From contig JABIJZ010000004.1 of the NCBI GenBank assembly GCA_018655275.1, forward strand, positions 186,001 to 250,000: 64,000 nt of DNA. The letters run 5' to 3'. Positions 41,397 through 49,235 of the stretch are shown piece by piece; within the stretch, counting starts at the first letter, position 1, and every line of letters begins with the position of its first letter. Made by a program: the position numbers and the translations under genes. The notes beneath the pieces are model-generated. The model saw nothing but the letters and a program-made list of their open reading frames with translations. It made no database searches and was not told the DNA's origin. The DNA comes from Candidatus Peregrinibacteria bacterium. GTDB lineage: Bacteria; Patescibacteriota; Gracilibacteria; UBA1369; LOWO2-01-FULL-3.

Positions 41397-42270
41397 TGTT
41401 GCGAATTTCGTTAAGTGCTTGTTCGAGTTGCTCGTCGTTTGGTGCTTTGCCGTGCCATCCTGCTTGGTTTTCCATGAAGGAAATCCCTTTACCTTTTATT
41501 GTGTTTGCGATTATTGCGGTTGGTTTTGTTGGGTCGAGATTGTCGTTGTTTGGGACTGCGTGGCCGTTTGACAACAGGTTAAATTTCTTGAATGCTTCGT
41601 AAAGTTCTTTGATGTCGTGGCCGTCTTTGATTTCGATTACGTTCCAGTTGAATGATTCAAATTTTTTGTCTAATGGGGCAACTTCCATTACGTCTTCGGT
41701 TTTTCCGTCTATTTGGAGTCTGTTGTAGTCGATGATACAACACAAATTATTGAGGTTGTAATGAGCGGCCGACATAATGGCTTCCCACATTGAGCCTTCT
41801 TGTAATTCGCCTTCGCTTGAGAGGTCGAATACTCGTGGCGTTTGGCCAGGTTTTCTTTTGAGGCCGAGTGCGATTCCTACGGCTACTGATAGATTTTGGC
41901 CGAGCGATCCTCCTCCGACTTCTATGCCGTGAGGGATGTCTTTTTTTGGGTGGCCTTGTAGGAAATGTCCGAACTTTCTGAAGCTTTTTAGCTCATTGGC
42001 GTTGAAGTAGCCAACTTGAGCCAGAACAGAGTAAAATCCAGGAGTGATGTGTGCTTTTGAGAGGACAAATCGGTCGCGTCCTTCCCATGTTGGATTTGCT
42101 GTGTCGTGTCTTAGAACAGCGTTGTAAAGGACTGAGAAAATCTCGGCTGAAGATAGTGATCCGCCTGGATGTCCTGAGCCTGCTGCGTTTGTTGATACGA
42201 CGATGCCTTCACGGATTTGAGCCGTTTTGGATTGGATGTCGTTTTCGTCGAAAGGTATTGGATATTGCAT
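41389..42270 (-). CDS. tktA: Transketolase, N-terminal subunit
   Basis: 293 aa from ATG (an upstream TTG adds 12 residues and is less likely). TPP-binding half: AAGSGHPGGSLSSAEIFSVL, KAHITPGFYSVLAQ, HGIEVGGGSLGQNLSVAVG, and IIDYNRLQIDGKTEDV. The Mg/TPP motif normally written GDGELQEG is SEGELQEG here (LSSEGELQEGSMWEA), replacing the metal-binding Asp by Glu. Otherwise typical of the split form. Confidence 0.92.
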   Translation of the reverse strand: MQYPIPFDENDIQSKTAQIREGIVVSTNAAGSGHPGGSLSSAEIFSVLYNAVLRHDTANPTWEGRDRFVLSKAHITPGFYSVLAQVGYFNANELKSFRKFGHFLQGHPKKDIPHGIEVGGGSLGQNLSVAVGIALGLKRKPGQTPRVFDLSSEGELQEGSMWEAIMSAAHYNLNNLCCIIDYNRLQIDGKTEDVMEVAPLDKKFESFNWNVIEIKDGHDIKELYEAFKKFNLLSNGHAVPNNDNLDPTKPTAIIANTIKGKGISFMENQAGWHGKAPNDEQLEQALNEIRNNG

Positions 42271-42336
42271 GGCCTTCAATTTAGCGGTTGGGGTTGGTTT
42301 TTTCAAATATTTATTGGTGTGCTTGTGGCAAAACCC

Positions 42337-42365
42337 TTGACTTATACCTGAAAATTTGCCATAAA
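42337..42365 (+). promoter_or_regulatory. Promoter of the membrane-tethered sigma-like gene
   Basis: TTGACT, 17 nt, CATAAA (or ATAAAT at 18 nt). Leader about 28 nt. Confidence 0.45.
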
Positions 42366-42399
42366 TAGATCCTTTAGTGTAATTCTAAGTGAAATTTAT

Positions 42400-43737
42400 A
42401 TGGATCTCCAAATGGAACGACAATGCAAAACCGAATTTAAGACTGATCCCTCTCAGTTCATGCTTTTGTACAAAGATGCGTTTTCTGATGTTTACAGGTA
42501 TGTTGCGAGAAGGGTGGAGGACGAAGAGATTCGCAAAAAAATTGTAGAATTGGCTTTTCTGGATGCGTTTGGACAGATGGAAGCTTGTCCTTTGGATGTG
42601 AGCTTCGTGTCTTGGTTGTATCGATTGGCCTGGGTTCGAGTTGAGGAATATGTGGGGAAAGCTGTGGTTGGACCTGCACCTGAAATAAATTCTCCTATTT
42701 TTGATGGCGCGACAGTTATGGATGGTGTTTACGATGACGAATATACTGTGAAGAGGCAGGCTGAGACCTTTTTTGCTCAACTTACTTTGCAGGAACGAGA
42801 AGTTATCAAATTGAAGTTTTTTGAAGAAATTACGGATGGAGAAGTGATGTATGTTTTGGGAATTGAAGAGGGCGTTATCGGCCCTATGATTTATAAAGTT
42901 TTGAAGAGAGGTTACGAAATTTTGTATGGCAAGGTTGAGGACAATAGAGGTGTTTATTATGGAGAACTTCATGGATTTTTGGCGCGGCTGAAAAGGATAG
43001 AAAAAGTTCCTGTGCCAGATGATTTAAACTTGGAATTGAATTTGAATTTGCAGAAGAAGGTTGATGCTATGGTTATGGGGAAATTTGGAGGTGCGAGTGA
43101 GGCGAGCGAAGGGGTGGCGAGTTCGACTTCTGCTGGTTCAGATGATCCTGCGAAGGTTTTTGTTCAGGCGGCGAAGGGTTTGACTCGGGAAGAGGCTGAT
43201 CAAATGACAGAGGAGTATGTTAGAGATAGAAGTGTGGGTAATGTGCCTTCGGAGAAGCCTGTGAATATTTCGATTGATGAGCCTATTTTGCCTGCGGAAA
43301 ACATACCTGTTAATTATGTTGAAGAAGATTCGGGTCTTATGTCTGATGGACGAGAGATGTTCCGATATTTGCTTTCTTTGGTCCCAAGTTTATTGTTTGT
43401 ATTTGCGGTATGTGTTGTGGTTGCGGTTGTTGTTTTTGGAAGAGTGAAGGATGAAGGTGTGACAGGGCTTCCGTATCTTGTTGATTATGAAGATGGTTTT
43501 GAAAGTTTTGATAAGGATTTTGAAAAAATGTCTGATTATGGTTTGAGAGTTGTGATTGAGGATAACTTGATTGCGAAGATTGATGACGGGAAGGCGATTG
43601 ATCACGCTGAAGTTAGAAAAGTTTCGGAAGAATTGACTGTTGATCTCAGGTTGGAGGGGGAGGGTTGGCTTGAGTATAAATTTGATATTTTGGAGGATGA
43701 CGAGTTCAAGGTGAGAAGTTATAAGAAATTTGAGTAA
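42400..43737 (+). CDS. ECF sigma-like protein fused to a transmembrane and extracytoplasmic domain
   Basis: 445 aa. Residues about 18-95 resemble sigma70 region 2 (FMLLYKDAFSDVYRYVARRV, then VSFVSWLYRLAWVRVEEYV). About 120-172 resemble region 4 (LTLQEREVIKLKFFEEITDG, then GPMIYKVLKRGYEIL). A long disordered linker follows, then a membrane helix (LVPSLLFVFAVCVVVAVVVF, near 328-347) and about 95 outside residues. The layout combines a sigma factor and its membrane sensor in one chain; release by proteolysis would be needed to act as sigma. It could instead be a degenerate, non-DNA-binding relative. Co-oriented with the next gene, 13 nt away. Confidence 0.7.
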   Translation: MDLQMERQCKTEFKTDPSQFMLLYKDAFSDVYRYVARRVEDEEIRKKIVELAFLDAFGQMEACPLDVSFVSWLYRLAWVRVEEYVGKAVVGPAPEINSPIFDGATVMDGVYDDEYTVKRQAETFFAQLTLQEREVIKLKFFEEITDGEVMYVLGIEEGVIGPMIYKVLKRGYEILYGKVEDNRGVYYGELHGFLARLKRIEKVPVPDDLNLELNLNLQKKVDAMVMGKFGGASEASEGVASSTSAGSDDPAKVFVQAAKGLTREEADQMTEEYVRDRSVGNVPSEKPVNISIDEPILPAENIPVNYVEEDSGLMSDGREMFRYLLSLVPSLLFVFAVCVVVAVVVFGRVKDEGVTGLPYLVDYEDGFESFDKDFEKMSDYGLRVVIEDNLIAKIDDGKAIDHAEVRKVSEELTVDLRLEGEGWLEYKFDILEDDEFKVRSYKKFE

Positions 43738-43750
43738 ATTAATTTGATCC

Positions 43751-44590
43751 ATGCCAAACATTGACAGAATCAGAGGGATGGATGGTCTTTCTCGCACCGA
43801 TAGGCCTAGGTCTCGAGAGTTTCTTGATAAAAGTGGTGAGAAAAGGGTTGGCAGATATGTTTTTGGGGAGACTCCCCAGGATGTTTACAGGGGGATGGAT
43901 TTGGCGGTTGAAAGGTTGACGACAATGAAGGAGGTTGCGACTTTGAGGTTGCAAGCTTGGTTCGAGGCTATAGATGTTGTTCCTGCGCTTGGAGGCGTTC
44001 TTTCTGCTCTTAGTCATAGGGAAGAGATGAACAAGCCTGATATGCGGGGAAATTTATATAGATCTAGGGGGCAATTGCCTGGTGTGCTTGATCCTGTCTG
44101 GGGAATGCGGTTGTTGACGGCGACACATGTTGTGAAGAATTTAGATGTTGAGGGTGATGAGGACCACAATGGAGAGATCTTTTTGTTGGATAGGCATCTT
44201 GTTGACCAGGCCGAGGCGGGTACGTTGCATGGTGAGGTTGATGATTTAGAAGAGGTTTTGGACAGTGGGTGCCCTGAGCTTACTAAAGAAAGATATGGTT
44301 TATTGAATTTTGAGGGATTGAGTGGCGATACTTTGTTTAGACATGATGTGTTTTTTCCTTTGATTGGCGGACTTAGGGCTGTTGAAGAATATGTTTGGGC
44401 TTTACAGGTGATGAGTTATGTGAGAGGCGAGAGGGGTGTGTATCATGGAGGTCATTTTAGGGGAATTCCTAATGGTTGTGCACGGCCTGTTGTTGCTGGA
44501 GTTGGCCAGGAAGTTGCTTCTTTGACTGATTGTAAGTCCAGTGCTGAGAGCGTTGGGTTGGCTGTATCGAAGGAGGTGGAGATTGCGTAA
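43751..44590 (+). CDS. Hypothetical protein, operon partner of the sigma-like gene
   Basis: 279 aa, soluble, no signal peptide. Starts MPNIDRIRGMDGLSRTDRPR. Has a helical centre (GMDLAVERLTTMKEVATLRL) and an acidic region VEGDEDHNGEIFLLDRH. No family recognised. Coding strand is strongly G/T-rich like its neighbours. Confidence 0.65.
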   Translation: MPNIDRIRGMDGLSRTDRPRSREFLDKSGEKRVGRYVFGETPQDVYRGMDLAVERLTTMKEVATLRLQAWFEAIDVVPALGGVLSALSHREEMNKPDMRGNLYRSRGQLPGVLDPVWGMRLLTATHVVKNLDVEGDEDHNGEIFLLDRHLVDQAEAGTLHGEVDDLEEVLDSGCPELTKERYGLLNFEGLSGDTLFRHDVFFPLIGGLRAVEEYVWALQVMSYVRGERGVYHGGHFRGIPNGCARPVVAGVGQEVASLTDCKSSAESVGLAVSKEVEIA

Positions 44591-44597
44591 AGGCGGG

Positions 44598-44626
44598 TTC
44601 TCAAAGAAGGCGGAATGTGGTATAAT
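44598..44626 (+). promoter_or_regulatory. Extended -10 promoter of the caspase-like operon
   Basis: TGGTATAAT (extended -10, 44618-44626) with a weak -35 (TTCTCA) 17 nt upstream of the hexamer. Leader about 20 nt. Confidence 0.6.
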
Positions 44627-44652
44627 GTTAGGATTGTTTCTTAAATTTATTT

Positions 44653-46263
44653 ATGGCAAGTCCTGACCATTTACCACAGCCAGTAGAAAAGCCAAAGAAG
44701 CCCAGAGCGCCTCGATCGTATGGTCGTTGCGAATTGAAGGCGGACAAAGCGTCTGAAAAATCTAAAGCCTATTTTGGTCGTAAACGACTGATAGAGGAAT
44801 GCTTTTCCGGCGATCTTTATGAGAGGATCCGAGGTGGGGGAAAGTTGAGCGAGTTTGATAAAAAATTCCTAAAAGATTCTAATGATTTTCACGATCATAA
44901 GTATTTGTTTGAGAACTCTAAGCATCAAGAAGACATCGATTTTTTGGCTGATGCTTTTGTGGAGTTGCTTTTTGATTTGAAGAGATCTCGCATGCGTTAT
45001 ATTAGTTACGATGAGTTTTTGCTTGTAAGGAAGCGAGTTAGTGCTGAAAAGATGCAAGAATATAGGCAAAAGTATGATCTTACTCAAATGAGGGTTGATT
45101 CTGAACCGGAGGGTGCAGAGATGAGGGGTTTGGAGATAGGTCCTGGGCAGATGCATAGGTTGTTGCTGGAAGATCAACTTTTGTTTTTGAAGAAAAACAG
45201 ATGGAACCATGATTATATTGCGGGTTGCCGTGATTATTTACCTGTTCATGATTTAGGATTCTATGGCGTCTCAGTTATGTGGTTGCCGAAATTGGTGTCG
45301 AAAGGTCGTTCGAAGAATTTTGAGAAAATTTTTGGATTTTTGCTGAATAGAAGGCAGGCTTTGAAGGTTTTCCCTGAATTGAGAGTTAAGAATTTGAAGT
45401 CTTTAGCTATTTCTATAGAGCATATGATTGAGTCTTCGGGCGGTGCTTTGACTTATAGCAAAGAGGTTTTCGAAAAATTATTTGGTTTGGTTTTGGAAGA
45501 GCATCTGCGTTTACGTGATTTTCCTGTTATTGATGGAAATACAAAGTTTATTGTTTTGACTGCCCGTGGGGGCAATAGTTATATTGGAGATGGCAGCAGT
45601 AGTTTTCCTAATGAGGAGGTTGTTGACACTATTGTTGAGCTGGGAGGGGATAAGAAAAAAATAGCGAAACCTTTGAAGCCTAAAAACAACACGCTTAAGG
45701 AGTCGCGAAAAATCAAAAAACGATTTTTGAATTCTATACGAAAGTCTAGAGGAAAAACGACTATTGTTTATAATGGGCATGGTCTTCCGGATGGTCTTAG
45801 TATTTCTTGTGAGCATAAGGAGGAGGGAGGTGTGTATGCTCCTTTGAGAAATGCCACTCAGGATGCTGCAAGGATTATCAGTCCTAAGGAAATTGCCTTG
45901 GCTTTGAAAGAAAGTAATAATATTGAAAATATCTTTTTTCTGGTAAATACTTGTTTCTTTTATAATATCGCAGATTCTATTAATCGTGAGCTTGCGGTTT
46001 TGGGTGTTAAGGAAAGGCCTATGTATTGGGGTGCTTCGAACAAAGATCGTAGAAGTTTTACCATAGGAGATACTACTTTTTTCTTTGAAGCTTTGAAAAA
46101 GGCGGCTTTTGGGGATGGAAAGTTGTTTTTGGGTCGGTTTTTTGAAGCAGAGATGTATAAAAATAGTCAGGATAATTTTCTGAGGGGGCCTCGTGTTGAT
46201 ACTGAAATGAAGATAGATGGGTTGGAGTTTGGATATAACATGGAGGGTCGGCATGGTGTGTGA
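44653..46263 (+). CDS. Predicted caspase-fold (clan CD) peptidase-like protein
   Basis: 536 aa, no signal peptide. The N-terminal 290 residues are basic/helical and unassigned. The C-terminal part has a strand with FIVLTARGGNSYIGDGSS (about 299-316), then TTIVYNGHGLPDGLSI with His376 in NGHG, then IENIFFLVNTCFFYNIADSI with Cys434 at the end of a hydrophobic strand, then MYWGASNKDRRSFT. A strand-His-Gly and strand-xTC dyad is the layout of caspase/gingipain/CHAT peptidases. I infer a cysteine protease or inactive relative. Operon with a HAM1-like pyrophosphatase (12-nt gap) and a nitroreductase. Confidence 0.65.
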   Translation: MASPDHLPQPVEKPKKPRAPRSYGRCELKADKASEKSKAYFGRKRLIEECFSGDLYERIRGGGKLSEFDKKFLKDSNDFHDHKYLFENSKHQEDIDFLADAFVELLFDLKRSRMRYISYDEFLLVRKRVSAEKMQEYRQKYDLTQMRVDSEPEGAEMRGLEIGPGQMHRLLLEDQLLFLKKNRWNHDYIAGCRDYLPVHDLGFYGVSVMWLPKLVSKGRSKNFEKIFGFLLNRRQALKVFPELRVKNLKSLAISIEHMIESSGGALTYSKEVFEKLFGLVLEEHLRLRDFPVIDGNTKFIVLTARGGNSYIGDGSSSFPNEEVVDTIVELGGDKKKIAKPLKPKNNTLKESRKIKKRFLNSIRKSRGKTTIVYNGHGLPDGLSISCEHKEEGGVYAPLRNATQDAARIISPKEIALALKESNNIENIFFLVNTCFFYNIADSINRELAVLGVKERPMYWGASNKDRRSFTIGDTTFFFEALKKAAFGDGKLFLGRFFEAEMYKNSQDNFLRGPRVDTEMKIDGLEFGYNMEGRHGV

Positions 46264-46275
46264 TAGTATTTGGCC

Positions 46276-46935
46276 ATGCGAGTTTTAATTGCCACAAAAA
46301 ATAAAGGTAAGTTTGGAGAAATCCACGGGGTTCTTCGGGATCTTCCGGATGCAGAATTTGTGTTTTTGGGAGATTTGGTGGAGGAGCTGGGGGCTTCAGG
46401 GGTTACGTTTGATGATTCGGATTTTGAGGAGGATGGGGAGACGCATCGGGAGAATGCTTACAAGAAAGCTGATTATTATCGTCGGAAGGTTGGGGAGGGA
46501 TTTGATTATGTTTTGGGGGAGGATTCGGGGATTTATATTGATGCTTTGGCTGATGAATTGGGGATTGAGACGCGGAGATGGGGGGCTGGGCATGATGCTT
46601 CGGACGAGGAATGGTTGGAACATTTCATGGGGGTTATGGAGGAGAGAGCGGCTGAGGATTTTGAGCGTGGTGCGAAGTTTGTGTGTAGTGCTTGTTTGGT
46701 TGAGGGGGGTGGCAATGAAGGCGAGGTTGAGGAGTATTTTGAGGGGGAGACTGCGGGGTCGATTACTCGTAATGTGGCTTCTGAGGTTTTGCCGGGGTTG
46801 CCTTTGAGCTCGGTATTTTTGGCGGATGGTTTTGGTAAAGTTTATGCTGTTTTGAGTCAGGAAGAGAAGAATGAGATAAGTCATAGGGGGCAGGCTGTTT
46901 CGAAGTTGAAGGGATGGTTTGGACGAAAAATTTAA
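46276..46935 (+). CDS. RdgB/HAM1-type non-canonical purine NTP pyrophosphatase
   Basis: 219 aa from ATG (an in-frame TTG two codons earlier is disfavoured). Starts MRVLIATKNKGKFGEIHGVL with the substrate loop T-K-N-K-G-K; LGEDSGIYIDAL holds the metal Asp; ISHRGQAVSKLKGW is the terminal base-recognition motif. Hydrolyses ITP/dITP/XTP to the monophosphates. Divergent and acidic compared with typical RdgB, with an insert around 125-165. Confidence 0.85.
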   Translation: MRVLIATKNKGKFGEIHGVLRDLPDAEFVFLGDLVEELGASGVTFDDSDFEEDGETHRENAYKKADYYRRKVGEGFDYVLGEDSGIYIDALADELGIETRRWGAGHDASDEEWLEHFMGVMEERAAEDFERGAKFVCSACLVEGGGNEGEVEEYFEGETAGSITRNVASEVLPGLPLSSVFLADGFGKVYAVLSQEEKNEISHRGQAVSKLKGWFGRKI

Positions 46936-46945
46936 CCTAAAAAAT

Positions 46946-47464
46946 ATGGAATTTTCAGATGTTATAAAAAATCGGATCTCTGTGAGGGCGTATAATGGCA
47001 AAGAAGTTTCACAAGAAAATATTCAGGAAATTCTTGAAATGATGCAGTTGGCGCCGAGTGCTGGGCACAAGCAGGCGTACAGAGTTCGGGTTGTGACCGA
47101 TTTGGAGGAGATTGCGCGTGTTGGGAAGGGCGCTGGGCAGGAGGATCGTTTTGAGGGGGCTACTGCGATGATTGTTTTCTTTGTAGTGCCTGAAGATGCT
47201 GGAGAGAGGTTTGGTGAGCGTGGTCGGGATTTGTATTGTGTTCAGGATGCTACTTTGGCTTGTGCTTATGCTCAGCTTGGGGCGGCTTCTTTGGGTGTTT
47301 CGTCTTTGTGGGTTGGGTCTTTTGATGAAGCGGACATGATGGAAATGTGTGGGCTTCCGGGCGAGGGTGGCGGGTTGAGGCCTATTGCTGTGACTTTATT
47401 GGGATATACTGATGAGAAGGTTGAGCGATCGGCGAGGAAGGATTTGAAGGATTTGATGGTTTGA
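46946..47464 (+). CDS. Nitroreductase-family flavoprotein
   Basis: 172 aa from ATG 46946, 10 nt after the previous stop. MEFSDVIKNRISVRAYNGKE is the classical FMN-binding start (RxSxR), followed by MMQLAPSAGHKQAYRVRVV, CAYAQLGAASLGVSSLWVG and PIAVTLLGYTDE. NAD(P)H-dependent FMN enzyme, substrate unknown. Third gene of the caspase-like operon. Confidence 0.9.
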   Translation: MEFSDVIKNRISVRAYNGKEVSQENIQEILEMMQLAPSAGHKQAYRVRVVTDLEEIARVGKGAGQEDRFEGATAMIVFFVVPEDAGERFGERGRDLYCVQDATLACAYAQLGAASLGVSSLWVGSFDEADMMEMCGLPGEGGGLRPIAVTLLGYTDEKVERSARKDLKDLMV

Positions 47465-47491
47465 GAGAGGCCTGGGGGTGGGCGCAGGGGG

Positions 47492-47520
47492 TTGACTTTT
47501 TTTGGATTTTGCGTTATATT
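47492..47520 (+). promoter_or_regulatory. Promoter of the 326-aa gene
   Basis: TTGACT, 17 nt, TATATT. Leader about 30 nt, T-rich. Confidence 0.65.
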
Positions 47521-47555
47521 TCGCGACCAAAAATTGATTTTTTTAATGTGTTCGA

Positions 47556-48536
47556 ATGACTACTTATTCTGAAGCAGAAGTGCGTGCAGCGGGAGAAAAT
47601 ATTCTTGAGACCAAAGTGTTGGAAGAATCGGTTTTTTCTCGTGTTTTGGCTGTTTTTGATGCTGTGGATGCTGTACTCGGAGGCGAAATTTTTGACGAGC
47701 TTTCTGGAGAGGATGATTTGGCTCTTGTTTTTGAAACTTATAAAATTGAACTTCATGCTTTGATTGAAGAAATGTATGCCAAAATGTTGAGGGTTTTTAC
47801 TGATGTGGGGCATGTTGATACGGTTATTTATGGAGATGAATCTTTGATGGATGATGATGTTTATGGGTTTTATCCTAGTGGTGTTATGTTTGGACATGAT
47901 GTTTCGGCTGATTTGGATGAAGACATCGTGAAGTTAGGGAAGTGTGTGCAAAGGAGGGCGATACTCAGGCTTTCTAGCATTATTAAATCTTGCGAAGAGC
48001 GTGGTGTTGCGCTTGATCTTAGGTCAACGCATTTTTATGATGTGGTCGATACTTTTATGGGGGAGGCAAGGTTGTTGATGAGAAGGTGTCTTTTTGGAAT
48101 GATGACTAGTTGCGTTTTAATCGATGAAGGTTTCAAGAAAGCTTTTAGTTCTTTAGATTATGCTGGGCTTGATTCTGGGCACAAGAAAGAGCGGATTTTA
48201 AATTTTTTAAAGGGGCATGGTTATTTGTCTTCAAATTTTAGTTTGGAAGATGTGCAAAATAAGGATTGGGTGTTTGGGTTTAATGATTATTTGGAAGGAA
48301 TGGTCAGCTCGTTGGGGGCTTCAGCGGAGGAGGATGAAAAGTTTGATGTCTACTGTCGGTCTTTGCTTTGTATGTGTGCTTTGTACGAAGAAGGTTTTGT
48401 TTGTGATGAAGGGGATGACGAAGAGGTTTCTGGTGAAGATTCTGAGGACATCGTAGTTACAGGAAGTGGGCGTGGGTGGCGAAATGGAGGAGGTTTTTCT
48501 CTTAGTGTTGTTCCTTCTGTGCCAGAGAGGGATTAA
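47556..48536 (+). CDS. Hypothetical acidic helical protein
   Basis: 326 aa, soluble, many Asp/Glu and Val/Leu, ten Cys residues. Starts MTTYSEAEVRAAGENILETK. No recognisable motif; the C-terminus is Gly/Ser-rich and probably disordered. Its own strong promoter argues it is real. Confidence 0.65.
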   Translation: MTTYSEAEVRAAGENILETKVLEESVFSRVLAVFDAVDAVLGGEIFDELSGEDDLALVFETYKIELHALIEEMYAKMLRVFTDVGHVDTVIYGDESLMDDDVYGFYPSGVMFGHDVSADLDEDIVKLGKCVQRRAILRLSSIIKSCEERGVALDLRSTHFYDVVDTFMGEARLLMRRCLFGMMTSCVLIDEGFKKAFSSLDYAGLDSGHKKERILNFLKGHGYLSSNFSLEDVQNKDWVFGFNDYLEGMVSSLGASAEEDEKFDVYCRSLLCMCALYEEGFVCDEGDDEEVSGEDSEDIVVTGSGRGWRNGGGFSLSVVPSVPERD

Positions 48537-48539
48537 ATT

Positions 48540-49202
48540 TTAGGAAATCCTCACACTTACCAAAAGTCCTGTCCCTATTGGCAGGAGTTGGGTTTTGAAG
48601 TTTTTTTGGCGGGTGATTTTGCGTTTGTATGGGGCGAGGTCTTTTTTGTGGGAGGTTGCGTTGTCGGTAATTATGATTGAGCCTTTGCGGGTTCGGGGGA
48701 GAAGGGCTTCGAGGTAGCCGGTGTGTTCGTATTTTGTTGCGTCTAGGAAAATGAGGTCGAATTTTGCTGGGTGGTTGGGAATTGCTTCGGGGGCGTGGCC
48801 GAGGATTTGAGTGATTGTTGGAGATGGGCCAGTGGTGAGGCCAGCTTTTTCGAAATTTTCTTTTGCGAGGTTGAAGCGAAGTTTTTTGTGAGATTCGATT
48901 GTGTGGAGGTGGTGTGTGTGTTGGGTGTGTCCCGGAGGTGGGGTGTTTTTGGGGGACCTCTGGGAGAGCTTCCCGGAGGTGGGGTGTTTTTGGGGGACTT
49001 CCGGGAGATTCTTTTTTCTCAGGGCTTCTGCCATCCAGATTCCTGACACACCGTTGGATGTTCCGATTTCTAAGACTTGGCGGATGTGTGGTGTGTTGAG
49101 GATTAATTGGTGCAGAAAAAGGCCAGTTTCTGGGGAAATGTTCCAGAATTTGGTGCGGGTTTTTTCGAGTTCGTGTAATAGTGTTGAGACTTTTTTGCGC
49201 AT
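48540..49202 (-). CDS. Class I SAM-dependent O-methyltransferase with in-frame palindromic elements
   Basis: 220 aa. SAM motif I VLEIGTSNGVSGIWMAEAL (about 39-57), motif II HLHTIESHKKLRFNLAKENF (about 96-115), FDLIFLDATKYEHTGYLEAL (about 149-168) and IIITDNATSH follow the COMT/CCoAMT family (methyltransferase_3 group). Residues about 66-91, between motifs I and II, are encoded by two 36-bp palindromes and read as LPEVPQKHPTSG and RSPKNTPPPG. Relatives have only a few residues there. The frame stays open, so the protein may tolerate a surface loop. Substrate unknown. Confidence 0.88.
   Translation of the reverse strand: MRKKVSTLLHELEKTRTKFWNISPETGLFLHQLILNTPHIRQVLEIGTSNGVSGIWMAEALRKKNLPEVPQKHPTSGKLSQRSPKNTPPPGHTQHTHHLHTIESHKKLRFNLAKENFEKAGLTTGPSPTITQILGHAPEAIPNHPAKFDLIFLDATKYEHTGYLEALLPRTRKGSIIITDNATSHKKDLAPYKRKITRQKNFKTQLLPIGTGLLVSVRIS
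48930..49006 (+). repeat. 36-bp palindromic element, tandem pair (locus 5, inside the methyltransferase gene)
   Basis: Copies 48930-48965 and 48971-49006, linker GAGCT. Left arms TCCCGGAGGT; right arms ACCTCTGGGA and ACTTCCGGGA. Loop GGGGTGTTTTTGGGGG in both. Confidence 0.93.
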
Positions 49203-49235
49203 TTGGGTGGTTGTTGATATCGGCGCAAAGTATAT

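Noticed and set aside
38676-42270. Sugar/amino-acid gene cluster as a dedicated biosynthetic system
   Set aside because: Aminotransferase, DHFR-like reductase and split transketolase are ordinary core-metabolism genes; only the transketolase and reductase are clearly coupled.
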